Source: Diphasiastrum complanatum
Lineage: Eukaryota > Streptophyta > Lycopodiopsida > Lycopodiales > Lycopodiaceae
Length of the DNA stretch: 64,000 bases
NCBI GenBank assembly: GCA_029204225.1
Contig: CM055101.1
Span: 64,134,671-64,198,670 of the forward strand
Direction of reading: 5' to 3'
This document shows, in pieces, positions 1 through 11,349 of this stretch (the stretch's first letter is position 1; every line of letters begins with the position of its first letter). Below the pieces are notes generated by a model that did not search any database, was not told the origin of the DNA, and saw only the letters and a list, made by a program, of their open reading frames with translations. A program made the translations under genes and the position numbers.

Positions 1-40
1 AATACACCAACAATTCACAACTAGTTATTCACCTTAGTCT

Positions 41-1537
41 TGTTGGAAATTAAGCCCACAGTTGTCTCTTTGGTGAATGACTAATTTCTATTTCAAGATT
101 CTTCCTGCACGTTTATTGATCGTTGATCTAGGGTCAGGTGAAACCAACATTGGTTCTACGTCTGCTCATCTGATACCTGCAGGAATCATAACTTAGACAG
201 CCAAATTATTTGAAGAACGGCTACAACGGGCTTTTGGCTGATCTTCAGCAAAGGATAACCAATCCTATCATATTTCAAGTTCAGATGTTAAGCTCAATAA
301 TTTGAAGATCATTTAAGACTTGGCCATCTTCAAGAACTTCCACAAATTAGCATTTAGAATAACTCTGTAAAAATACACTAAGTGTCGCAACAACCTGTAG
401 AAATACACAAGTGTCGCAACAGTCTGCAGAAATGAACTATGTTTATAGCAATGTCGACTTTTTTGCATTTTTTCGAAATGCGACAGTGTCGGCTTTTTCG
501 CATTTTTCTGAAATGCGACACTTCAGCATAGTTCAACAGTTCAACTATTTTTCAACAATGTCGGCTTTTTCGCATTTCCCCGAAGTTAACCTGTTTTAAA
601 GACATTGTCGCCTTTTTAAGGGCACCTTCGCATTTTTACAAGCACTGTCGGCTTTTTCACAAAATCTTGAAGAGAAAGAAAAATTTCAACAGTCGTATGT
701 TTTCAACGAAGAATGTTCTAGACACTTCCCAGAACTTGCGAAGTGAAAGAAAGCCACTTCACGTAAAATGCAAAGTGAGAGATTTGCAACATTCTCGTTT
801 GCGTCAACATTCCTTGATTCGTTGACCGTATATACCATGTACCGTTGTCACACAAGCCAAATACTTCCAAGTACAACGACTTACCTAATTAGGTGACAAA
901 TATTTACTATAATTAATACATGGATGAATTCTATAAATGGATCATCTAGACACACTCTACGTGATGCTCCATCCATGAGACGAATGATTTTGAGCCTCCC
1001 AGTTACGCTGTCATTTTGGTTATGACTGCTACTTTGTTGTGCTTCAGTGTAATATAACAACAGCATGTTTTTTAGTCTGTGTATAACATAGATGAATGTT
1101 TGTTGTAATTTGAATGCACTTCGTTGTTGTTTGGTCACACTTGTTCACTCACTCTGATCAGAACATGGACGTCTACGACTCCTCAGTTTCTGATCAGACG
1201 ATGGCTATCTTTGACTCTTGAGGAACTTTCGCTGTCATACTCCTCTTTCAATCTATTTCAGAACTAAACTTTTGATTAGATCTATTTTTAGTAATACCAC
1301 ACACAAACCATTTCTAATCTCTTCGGTGGATTGTACTCATTTCTGTATTTTTGTGAGTATGAACTAATTCATAAGATCCTGTTGGACACCATAACACTCA
1401 AGTTGTGATTATACTTAGCATAAACATTCTATTAGAATGTTTTTGCATCATAGCAACCCATTGTAGGGGGAGAGCTATTCCGCAAATATTCCTGCTCTCT
1501 TCTCCGTTCGCATTCTCTATACTCCCTTGCCCCATCA
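41..1537 (+). repeat. 5' LTR of a Ty1/copia element (copia-1)
   Basis: The stretch starts TGTTGGAAAT and ends in CA just before a tRNA-Met type primer site, followed by a copia gag. The start resembles the TGTTGGAATT that opens the 3' LTR at 25564. About 1.5 kb is long for a copia LTR, so nested material may be included. An inverted copy of positions 124-1231 lies at 7076-7960, which supports this being a mobile repeat unit. Ends are inferred from TG/CA and the primer site, not from a paired LTR. Confidence 0.6.
441..660. repeat. Cluster of short palindromic repeats inside the LTR
   Basis: A short unit of the type TGTCGGCTTTTTCGCATTT recurs several times here in both orientations. It forms imperfect hairpins such as the pair around 466-515, where TTTCGAAATGCGACA faces its own complement. 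The same cluster, inverted, is at about 7310-7600, and a diverged version lies in the copia 3' LTR at about 25730-25930. The sequence shows the repeats directly; a role in LTR transcription is inference. Confidence 0.65.
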
Positions 1538-1539
1538 AA

Positions 1540-1556
1540 TTGGTATCAGAGCATAG
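1540..1556 (+). promoter_or_regulatory. Primer binding site (tRNA-Met type)
   Basis: TTGGTATCAGAGCATAG lies directly after the LTR end. TGGTATCAGAGC is the usual plant copia/gypsy primer site complementary to the 3' end of initiator tRNA-Met. It fixes the LTR/internal border and the plus-strand direction of the element. Confidence 0.85.
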
Positions 1557-1605
1557 CTCAAATAAACTGAGAGATTAAGTTTGTTCTAGTTGTATTACAG
1601 TTAAC

Positions 1606-2629
1606 ATGTCTCATGTTGGTAGCTCTTCGTCTTCATCATCCAACGAAGCTAGAATTATTGACAAGTTCAATGGTTCTAACTTCTACATATGGAAAATAAA
1701 ACTCCAAATGATGTTGATAGATAGAGATCTTTGGGATGTAGTAGAGGGTTCTGACCTGAAACCAAAAGATCATGATCAAACAAAGGCCTACAAGATCAAA
1801 GTCATAAAGCCTTAGCATGTATCACACTCAATCTGGCCGACTCCCAAATATCCCATGTTACCACATGCAAAACCTCTAAGGATACATTAGATTTGTTATC
1901 AAATCTCTATGAGACTCATGATGTAGCCACTAGATTACATCTTAGAAAGAAGTTCTTTACTCTTAGCATGTCTGATTCTACTGCCATCACTTCTCACATC
2001 AACAGCTTCAAATCTTTAATGGATCAGTTATCAGTTGTAGGATGTGCTATTCAAGATGATGATGTCGTTATGACCTTGCTTTATTCTCTTCCAAAGTTGT
2101 ATGAACACTTTCTGGTGATGATCTCCACACAACCTGACCTCACTTCAAAAGGTGATCGGTCATCTAAGTCAAGAAGAAATGTGGAGGAAGACCAGCGGCC
2201 TGTCCATCAAAGACAAGTCCTTGGCCCTATATACCAAGAAGAAAGACTATTCCAAGGGCAAGAATCAAGTGCAGTAGCAATAGCATAAGCCTCATACTCA
2301 AGTTGAGAATAGTGGATCGTGCAAGAAGTTTTTCTGTAGATATTGCAAGAGAGCCAATCATGACATCAAGGAGTGTCATATCTGCATCTACAATGAGGCA
2401 AAGAAGCAACAACAACAGCAGCCAGCCTCCTCCAATGCGACGAAATTCAAGGAGCAAGATACACATCTATTAATGGCTTACAACAGTGGCAACGAAGATT
2501 ACAATAGCTGGTATCTGTACAGCGATGCTACCCAACACATGACCTCTCGCAAGGAATGGTTTACCGACTATGCAGCTTACAACAGAGATCAATTCATCAC
2601 TAGTATAATTGAATTCTTCACCTAGACAT
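1606..2629 (+). pseudogene. Copia gag and start of protease, truncated (copia-1)
   Basis: The reading starts MSHVGSSSSSS and contains the copia gag motif FNGSNFYIWK, then LWDVVEG. A stop near 1813 is followed by the UBN2-type gag segment at 1893-2140 (LSNLYETHDV, MSDSTAITSHINSFKSLMDQ). After a frameshift near 2145 there is a zinc-knuckle-like Cys stretch (about 2330-2390). A decayed protease start at about 2505-2560 reads WYLYSDATQHMTS, where the related element at 21.4 kb has WYLDSGA; the catalytic Asp is Tyr here. Homology stops near 2600 and the rest of pol is absent. It is close in DNA sequence to the gag at 20529-21360, so both are the same family. This is a dead 5' fragment. Confidence 0.85.
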
Positions 2630-2639
2630 TTGAGATTTC

Positions 2640-4150
2640 TAAATCATTGGCCATTAACTTGAGTAGTTAATTACTCCAGAGTGAAGTTAATTGGTAAAAC
2701 GATCAGTGTGATGTGGATTCACCAGAAACTGATGGTTTTGATTTATATTGCTTGTAAGATGCATGCTTAGTGAATCATTTGGGTTCATCAGTTAAAATTA
2801 TGTGCATTGGATATACAATATTCTAGGGATAGAGTATTCCTTAGTTAAGGAATAGACTAAGCTCATTAGTGATTGTATCCCAGAGCGCTCAATTGGATAA
2901 CAAATCATAATGAATCCAAGAATAACAACTAAATTGATTTTCAGCAGGACTTTGGGTATCTAGATGTGATTCTGGATGGTAATCTAAAGTTTTTTTTGTA
3001 GTTGAAGATGATTGTCATTTTGGTATGCATTCAGTCTTTAATTACTAGTTGTTTATAGAACTTGAATTTTGCACTTTAGTTAAAGAATCATGTTTTGGAA
3101 GTATTCCTAAATCCAGTATTTTCTGAATGGAAAGATTTTGGAATGATTCTTACTTTTCCTGAGTTATGTTGGACATATACTCCAATATCCTATAAATGAT
3201 TATGGGTTTTGGATTCCAGAAAATTATGATTGACGAATCATACGAATCTAAATATTTATGATTGACGGATCATAAATAGATACTTAATTATTGTCAGAGG
3301 ATTATTCGGAATTGTGATGATTCTTAGGCGTGTCGATTAAATCTTAGTCTATTATTTGAGTAAGAATTCAAATCAGTGTTTTGAATATCTCTACTCCAGT
3401 ATTTCAATTGAGAACCTATGGATCTCACAGAGATTCTCACAAGAAAGTTATTTTACTTGTAGAGAATTTAATTTATCTAGTGGATGCTATTCTGCTACAA
3501 TATATGGTCTATAGATGCTTGAGTACAATTTTTTCTTTTGATTGGATCTCCAGTTATCATAGGAGACGGACAAGTCTATTAAGATGAATGAATGTTGTTT
3601 TCTGGCATTTGGTGTTAGAAATAAGAGCATTTAACATAAAATAGTATCTGGGATACTCGGAGTTGAGTTTTAATCATTCTATATCTTAATGATTCTCCTA
3701 GAGATTCTAGTTGAATGAATTATCATATCTTAGAATTGGATTCTAAGGGTAGTTGTACTTGGAAGTTTTTTTATAAATTGTCTGCCAGAGTTTGTGGATA
3801 ATTTCAGACTATAATTATTATTCCTTTTCTTTAACTTTAATCTCCTAAGTTAGGGAATATTTCACTCAGTGGTTCATGTAAGTGTTTTACATGAAGGTAA
3901 TGTTACTAACTTGTGTTGAGTGTAACCTAGTTGAAAAATTTATTGCTCAGTGTACTTTTCAAACTTGAGTCGTACTCCAGAACAGAGACTAACGATTGGA
4001 AATAGGTTTATCTCTGAGTTCTTGTTTGATATGGAAGTTAGACTAAGAATAATGATTTCCTCGATTAATATTGAAAGTTAAAGGAACTGTTCCTATAATT
4101 ATTTCCTGTCTTGAGGAGCTTTTAAGGATAGAAGCAGTTTAAGGAGGGAA
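2640..4150. other. AT-rich stretch without a recognisable gene
   Basis: No long reading frame, domain or RNA gene is visible on either strand. It is AT-rich and ends at a purine tract (TTTAAGGAGGGAAGAA, about 4138-4153) that abuts an LTR-like start. It is most likely the decayed 3' internal region of an LTR element; that is inference. Confidence 0.4.
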
Positions 4151-4153
4151 GAA

Positions 4154-4631
4154 TGTTATGGCCATATTCGGTTAAGGACCTGGAATAGTCTTAATATGGT
4201 AGACCGACCCTCCAGTATTCGAGATTATTGGGCACGCCATGATTTAATTCCATGTGAAGGCAGTTTGTGACTAATTACCTTGAGAAGACCCAAACACTCT
4301 AATTGAGACATATGGAGTATTGCAAGTCTGTGTGACAAATATAGGCAGGAGGACTGCATGAAGAGATAAGAACTATTTATAGTTGACCTACATGGGGGTT
4401 GCATGGTTTCATGCACAAGACTCTACTCTCTATATAATGAGGTAGGGATTCTCCCGTCAACATATTGGGTTTAGGTTATTAGTTTCTCTCTTCTCTTCTT
4501 GCTTCACATGGCATGGCTTGGGGGCTAGATCCAGGTTTGATCTAGGATTGGTTGGGCGGTTTGGTTCCATAGTCTCTTCTATTGTGTTCTCCTATCCTCA
4601 TCTTAGGGGCAATCCTTTTGGGGCATTATAC
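4154..4631 (+). repeat. Probable LTR (unassigned element)
   Basis: A polypurine-like tract is followed by TGTTATGGCC, the usual start of a plant LTR, and the candidate right end is ATTATACA. A partner LTR was not found, so boundaries are tentative. It lies just upstream of the single-ORF element but does not resemble the LTR downstream of that ORF at 6376. Confidence 0.4.
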
Positions 4632-4639
4632 AAATCACC

Positions 4640-6330
4640 AAAGCAGTTTGACATCACAGTGCTTGAGGGCTATGAAGAAGCAGACCTTTTTTAAGAAGAA
4701 GAGTTACAGACACCTGGTCCACGCCAACCAGAGACAGTACCACTAGGTCCTTCTGCTGCTACCACCTCCACGACAGTAGATTCTGGTGATGCTCTTGGCT
4801 TGGTCTCAAGCCTTGCACAAGTGACCCAGTCTATGCTGGATAAGAAAAAAAAAATGGAACAACACATCTCAGATATGGGATCGGAAAATGCTCTCATCAG
4901 CTAGAAAGTTGTTCAGTTGGACAAAGAGTTGAAGATCACCAAGCAGCATGAAGCTAAATCTGAAGCTGAGGAGAAGACGGCACAACAATTGGTTGATTGC
5001 CTAGAAGAGTCTGTCAGCTCACTACGGAATGCGCTCACAACCGCCCAAGATCAAGTGGACAAGGTCGTGCAAGATGCAAAGCAACAAGTGCAGCTACTCC
5101 AGGGTCAACTGCAGATGGTTGAACGAGATCACACACGTCTCCAAGGTGAATTGGATGTGACCACCCTTGAGCATGATGCGTATCTACAGACGCAAATACC
5201 TGATCATCCGGTAACTCCGACGGAGATTGCGTATTTGTTTAAAAAGGTTGAAACCTACAAAGTGGGCTTCAAGGATTCCAAGGCCGCTTTGACAGATTCA
5301 AAGGTACAGCTTCAACTGAGTTGGCAAAGGTTAAAGCAACCATCAACGCATATGAAAAGGCTGCCACTCAGGTGTTGGAAGTTAGGCCTCAAATTTCAAT
5401 TCCGGTCATGCCGCAATTCTCCCCTCCGCACCAAGTTGATGCACCTATGGATACAAAGTTGGATTCGGGCATGGACCAAGGTGGAGCCTCTGAAGTTGAA
5501 GAACAACAGCCAGTTCCACAGGTAGTGCAATCGGGTCCATCTTCATCAAGGACCATACCATTGTTCAGAAGACCAATCAGCATTAAGGACTAGATCTAGA
5601 GCTTTTTAGTGCAACATCCTCATGAGTTCTCGCGTGGTGGTTGGGTCCTTAAGTTTAAGACCTCTGAAATAGAGGCCGGAAAGGAATTGGATAAAATACC
5701 CGCATTGGGAGAGCAGCCAGCTTGGAGAGTTACACTTTTTGAGAAAACTCCAGAATCTATCAGGAGTTATGGGCCAGCCCTTGCCAATTGCACGTAGATC
5801 CATATTACATACCGATGTCACGCAGGAATAAGTGGAAGGATTTGAGATTGGCCATGGAGAAAATTACTATCCATATGCCAAACTGGCCAATCATCCACCA
5901 ACTTTTCAGTTGAAAAATTTCAGTGGATTTTCACCGGGCACTACAAGCGTACCACTATATACACTCTCCCGATCCGACAGTGAGGCAATTGGTGCTTTTT
6001 GCAGAAGACTTGACTCTGTTGGCCTCCGTGGCAACGAGATGGTATGATTGTCTTTCTCCTTTGGCATTCAATCCAAATAAGCCAATGGCCTTAGAGAGCA
6101 TCAAGGATCAGTTGCCGGTAGCTCGACTGTATTTCTATGCCGCAATGATGGGAGGCTCTTGGAAATCTCGATTCACATCTTGGACAACTTCAAAGTGGAT
6201 TGTCGGAGCCCACCGTTGTTTTCTGTCGCACAATTTAATTTTCAACACTGCTCGACTCGATTTCATGGAGAAGGTGCAATATCATTTAATAAAGATTCGA
6301 CGAGAAGCGAATAAAAGTCCACAGTAACTA
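4640..6330 (+). pseudogene. Single-ORF LTR element protein, copy 1 (coiled coil plus conserved C-terminal domain)
   Basis: A broken frame runs about 560 codons. It has an acidic/Ser/Thr-rich N-terminus, a coiled coil (about 4810-5330, heptads around KITKQHEAKSEAEEKTAQQL and QQVQLLQGQL), a Pro/Gln-rich linker (about 5390-5590), then a globular domain (about 5610-6320) with FSRGGW, FNPNKPMALESIKDQLP, WKSRFTSW and LDFMEKVQYHL. Stops and frameshifts occur near 4900, 5330, 5590, 5800 and 5920. The same layout and motifs recur at 7962-9600 and, on the minus strand, at 11350-13242. No reverse transcriptase, integrase or protease motifs are present. Position just before a purine-rich tract and an LTR start suggests a gag-like protein of a non-autonomous LTR retrotransposon. 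I do not recognise a named family. Confidence 0.55.
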
Positions 6331-6375
6331 CATCTCGCAGGTGTCGTGGGATTGCCACCAGTTTTGGTGGGGGAT

Positions 6376-6860
6376 GTTGGAGAGTTTGCAGACCCCAACG
6401 CAATCCTAACCCTAGTTAATAAGTGAGAGGGATCTGGCACCCTGCGTGTGTAAGTCCAACCCGATGATCACATAGTTATTTGATAATTAGAAAGTCAATA
6501 AAAGGACTTTAGGCCTTTTTGCGAGACTTTTAATGTCGCAGGGCCTAGATGTCAAGTTAGTGAATAAAGTTGGGTTTCCCTCCAATTTGGATGGTTCTCA
6601 CTCTTTTTTAATTTGAATAATTAGGGAGGTAGAAATGGACCAATAGGATTCAGAGGCCAGGGTCCTCCTCTCTACTATAAAAAGGGACCAACTCGAGTTC
6701 CTACACATGTACATATCTTCATTTCAATAAAGCAGATTGGTTCTATTGTGAAATGGATTTATGAACGTCCTTGCTCTCTATCACTTTTCCTCCATCTCTT
6801 ATGTTTTTATTGTGTTTGCTAATTGTTGGATCTGATTGTTGTTGGAATAGCATGTTTTTA
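6376..6860 (+). repeat. 3' LTR of single-ORF element copy 1, with TATA box
   Basis: After the ORF, TTTTGGTGGGGGA (polypurine tract) is followed by TGTTGGAGAG, a typical LTR start. CTATAAAAAGGG at about 6676-6690 is a good TATA box and AATAAAG near 6726 may be a poly(A) signal. The right end is not defined by a partner LTR, so the end coordinate is approximate. Confidence 0.6.
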
Positions 6861-7075
6861 TACTTTTTATGAGAGAGAAAGGGAGAGAGAGAAAGAGTAA
6901 GCTATCTTCATTGTGGATCTAGTGTTAATGGATGTAGTGTTAATGCTTAGGGTTAATGGATGTTAGAGTTAGATTTGGATCTTCCATTCATGCTGAAATA
7001 TGCTCATGGGCACGAATCTATGCGTGACAACTAACTTCATCTCCTTGATGCTAGATTGATATCGATTCGATTTTC

Positions 7076-7960
7076 TGAAAGTTCCTCAGGCGTCAAAAAT
7101 AGCCATCGTCTGATCAGAAACTGAGGAGTCGTAGACGTCCGTGTTCTGATTAGAGTGAGTGAACAAGTGTGATCAAACAACAATGAAGTGCACTCAAATT
7201 ACAACAAGCATTCATCTACGTTATACATAGATATAAAAATTTGTTGCTGCTATATTATACTGAAGTACAACAAAATAGCAGTTACAACCAGAATGACTCT
7301 TCAAGATTTTGCGAAAAAGCCGACAATGCCTGTAAAAATACGAAGGTGTCCTTAAAAAGGCGTCAGTGTCTTTAAAACAGTTTCACTTTTTCAAAATAGT
7401 TGAAAGGAAAAAGTTGAAGCCAAGTGTCGCATTTTTTGGAAAAGTGCGAAAAAATCGACACTGTCGCATTTTGGGGAAATGCGAAAAAGCTGACACTGTC
7501 GAAATATAGTTGAACTATTGAACTATGCTAAAGTGTCACATTTCGGGAAAATGCAAAAAAGCCGACATTGTCGCATTTCGAAAAAATGCGAAAAAGTTGA
7601 CACTGTTAAAAATATAGTTCATTTCTGCATACTATTGCGACACTTAGTGTATTTTTACAGACTGTTGCGACACTTGGTGTATTTTTGCAAACTGTTGCGA
7701 CACTTAATGTATTTTTGCAGTGTTGTTCTAAATGCTAATTCGTGGAAGTTCTTGAAGATGGCCAAGTCTTCAATGATCTTCAAATTATTGCGCTTAACAT
7801 CTGAACTTGAAATATGATAGGATTGGTTACCCTTTGCTGGAGATTAGCCGGAAGCCTGTTGTAGACGTTTTTCAAATAATTTGTTGTCTAAGTTATGATT
7901 CCTGCAGGTATCAGATGAGCAGACATAGAACCAATGTTGGTTTCACCTAACCCTAGATCA
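7076..7960 (-). repeat. Inverted partial copy of the copia-1 LTR
   Basis: The reverse complement of this stretch matches 124-1231: for example, GTCTGATCAGAAACTGAGGA here pairs with TCCTCAGTTTCTGATCAGAC near 1180, and CCCTAGATCA at the right end pairs with TGATCTAGGG at 124. The copy is about 220 bp shorter, so it has internal deletions. It contains the inverted palindromic cluster (about 7310-7600). It abuts the single-ORF element copy 2 at about 7961 and probably truncated its 5' end. Confidence 0.85.
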
Positions 7961-7961
7961 C

Positions 7962-9600
7962 TGTACAGGTCGTCGGGGCCACTACCACACAAGCCCCTGC
8001 AAGCGCCAATGTACCGGCTGCTCCAACGGACTTAACGACGACCTACCAGGCCTCGGGAAGATTCATGAAGGATGCAGTAGCAGCCAGGGCATCATTGGAC
8101 AATTGGGTACTCCATTTGGCAACGAACAACACCCAACTACGAGCAGAAATCATGAAGCTACAACAAGAGCTCATGATATCCAAAGCCTCTTCAAAGCGCT
8201 AACAAATGCCTCCACCAAGGTGCGAGAGCTTCAATTTGAAGCATCCCAATGGCTTGCCCCCTCTAGGCGCAACTCTAGATATATGAAGCTAAAAATACAT
8301 GCCTGGGGGTGGAGGTGCAAGCCCTGCAAAGTGAAAAACTCATCTGGTTAGCTCAACCTGCACTTGACTCAAGGCCACTCTCTCAGGCAGAGATGAATCT
8401 TTTCAAGCATCAGGTGTAGATCTATAGTCAAACCTGAATAGCTACCAGACGAACAAATACCCAGCCAGCGCAACTCAGGAACTCGCCCAGGCCAAACAAG
8501 CCCTCAAGGCTTGTCAACAATTCATGGAGAAGAAGACTCAACGAACTCCGGTGGTGATTCCAACGCCACCTCTTTTTGATGCTGCACAAGCAAGTATGAG
8601 CTAGGGCCAAGGCCAGCAGGCACCAGGGGCAATAAGTCAGGATCAGGAGTTAGGCGGCCAAGACCAAGGACCTCCTGATACTGGAGTTGAGACGCAGGAC
8701 CAAGGCCAAGACACGAGTCCCAGCCATAGCCACGAGGAAGGACAAGCCTCCTCATCAAGAGGCTCACACACTATATCTGCCAGCCGGGCTTTCCAACGCC
8801 CCAAGTCCGTGGAGGAGAAAATCAATGAATTCCTATCCAAATATCTCCATGAGTCCTCAAGAGGCGGCTGGCAGATATCATTTTCAGCACAAACCATAAA
8901 AGGCAATGAGCTACAAGCACTACCCACCCTCTAATCACAACCTGAGTGGTGCCAGTAGCTATTTGAATGGGACCCTGCGGCCATCAGGGCCTATGTGACC
9001 AGTCCACAACAACTAAGGGTGAACCTGCATTTTCTGCCATGCACACGACGATCCAAATGGGCAGGATGCGACACTTCTTTGGACAAGATTACCATCCAAA
9101 ACTGTAATTGGCTAAAAATCCCTTCAGAGCACGGTTGGGATACGGATGTAGATGCTCGAAGGGCTCTCACCCAATTTTCTAATAAGTATCTCAACTGTCC
9201 TAACCCAACAATCCACACGACAGCCACTTACATCCGAGACTTAGAGTATCTAATGGGAATCGAAATGAAGTGAGATAATTTTCTCCCACCAATATTCTTT
9301 GATCCAAATAAGGCGTTAGCCTCAGAGAAAGTGGAAGATCAGCTTCCATAGCTCGAGTTTACTACTGAGCTGCATTTCTTAGCAATCCTTGGACGCGTAG
9401 ATTCCAAGCGTGGGTCGACCAAAGCTAGCTAATAGGACTCCACAAGTCCCTCCACACGCCCAAGGACTTGAAGAAAATAGACCGAATAAGCTTTATGGAA
9501 GATGTCATTGGCTACCTGATCCACCAGAGGCCATCCAAGAAGACTTTGTACTAAACCGGCAGAGTGCCGAGGGATCGGCACTACTTCAGGCCGTGGGTCC
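7962..9600 (+). pseudogene. Single-ORF LTR element protein, copy 2
   Basis: One frame with few stops can be followed from VVGATTTQAPASANVPAAPT. It has a helical/coiled-coil part (LDNWVLHLATNNTQLRAEI, about 8095-8160), a Gln/Pro/Gly-rich linker (about 8560-8760), then the conserved C-terminal domain: LHESSRGGWQISF (about 8849), SQPEW, AAIRAYV (about 8979), KITIQNCNWL (about 9088), FFDPNKALASEKVEDQLP (about 9297), and in a shifted frame RRFQAWVDQ and ISFMEDVIGYL. These match copy 1 in order (RGGW, DPNK-A-E--DQLP, W--RF--W, FME-V-YL). Stops lie near 8230, 8600, 8935, 9270 and 9350. Its 5' end is cut by the inverted LTR at 7960; an LTR follows at 9605. Confidence 0.55.
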
Positions 9601-9604
9601 TGTT

Positions 9605-9990
9605 GGGGGTATTCCCAACATATTGTAAATAATTAATATCGGCTAATAAAGTATGTTGCGAGGACATGGCTTCCTGCGCGTATAAGCCCATGATCCAATG
9701 AGCACGCAAGGCGATTGTAAATAGAAATAATGGACTTGGGCCCCTTGTAATTAAAATAAAACTTGAAGCCCAAAGTCATTTTAAACTTAGAAGTCTATTA
9801 ATTTAGAGTTGGGTCCAAATGGAGACTCACATGAATCATGTGAAATCCAATGTACTTTTTTAAGACCTTTGGATCAAGTTGGGTCCAAGATGAATGGATA
9901 GGATTAGTGTACATATTAGCCAATAGTATTTTGGGGCAAGGGCCTTCCCCATTTATAAAAAGGCACCTCATTGTTCACAGATTCCAGCTG
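9605..9990 (+). repeat. 3' LTR of single-ORF element copy 2, with TATA box
   Basis: It begins TGTTGGGGGTATTCCCAACA, whose first and last seven bases form a small terminal palindrome. TTTATAAAAAGGC near 9953 is a TATA box. It shares general layout with the LTR at 6376 (start TGTTGG, TATA about 310-350 bp in) but little direct sequence. The right border is approximate. Confidence 0.55.
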
Positions 9991-11072
9991 AATTTGTGAA
10001 CACGATTCTTTTTCGTTCTTTTTCTTTGTTATTTCCGTTGGTTACAGTTTTTTACGATTTTAATCTCCTTGTTAGAACAGTTTCCAGGCAGAAGTATTTC
10101 TCATATTATAATGTGTTTTCCCAGCCTGTCAATGGGGAGAAATGGTTACGTTACTCAGCTACGTGCATTTACAAGCCATGCAACCATTCCTAACTCAGTA
10201 TAGATCAACGTTCTGAATCAGGAAGCAAATCTACAATCTGTCTAGGAAATCAGGGAATAATGCAATGACAAGATTAAGCTACTTAGCAAGAAACAAGAAA
10301 ACTAGCTTCTTAACAGCATTCTAGCAGCCCAAGGATCAAGAAATACCCATTTCTTGATGCTTGGAATACCCAAGAACAATCAAGGACAAGATTGTTAGAG
10401 AGTATGCAAATCAGATCCACAATCTCAGCCTCTATAGTTTACCTGCATGCTGAAACTACAAAATCAAAAAACAAGAAAATTAATCCACATCTACATTCCA
10501 CAAGCAAGAGAGTAAGCAAGAAATCTAATTAATCCACAAACACAAAGGAAATCCGAACATGCTCATAGAAATTTCACTCAAGAATATTGCCATGAACAAG
10601 GAGCTTCACAATCATCAAGAACTCGTGGAAGATCTTCTAAATTTCACTCAAGAGAAATTGACAATACAATCAAAAGCTCCCCCACAAGAGAGGGGGGCCC
10701 TTAAATAAGCAAGAAGGCTGCCCATGTGGAGCCCAAGTGGCAATTCCACTAATTCGAAAATTACAAGTGGAAAAAGCCTTCCACTAGAGGTCACCATCAA
10801 AAGGTGGCTCACTCTAAATTATTTAAGGGGTCTACATTATTTACAATGCCTAGGAAATATCACTAGCTCCTACATGGTTGTTCCTTCTCTGAAATACACC
10901 ATGTAGGCTCACATAGATAATAATTGTCATCCTAGCTAGTAATTATCGGCTCTCATGCTCGGCTCTCAGCTTCTTCTGCTCTCCTCCTTCTGAGACCTCC
11001 TCGGTCATGGGTGAGAGATACTCTATGTCTTCGGCTTGGCTCGACATTTGGGGATTCTCTAGAATTTGCTTA
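9991..11072 (-). repeat. Probable 3' LTR region of minus-strand single-ORF element copy 3
   Basis: Read on the minus strand, CAGATCAGGGGTGGATAATG (a purine-rich tract) precedes TGTAAGCAAATTC at about 11072, immediately downstream of the copy 3 ORF. A TATA-like TTATTTAAGGG (minus) lies near 10705. The lower boundary is uncertain and some of this stretch may be other repeat sequence. Plus-strand frames here show no protein-like features. Confidence 0.4.
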
Positions 11073-11349
11073 CATTATCCACCCCTGATCTGTTGCAGGA
11101 CCCACTGCAACACAGGTGATGTCATTCGGCACTTGAAAAAGCATGGATCTTCATTCGCTTCCATAAAACTAGGTGCTTATTATCTGCAAAATTGTTTCTC
11201 AAAAATGAAGATCTCTCAATGGCTGCTACATTCTAGCCCTCTTGAGAACCTCTTGCGAGTCCTGCTCGTCTCGTCATCTTGCCGTTTGTTTTCGCTCGCT
11301 CATCTTTCGTCCCAGGGCTTCGAACACTTGAAGCGGAGCTTACTTCCGT

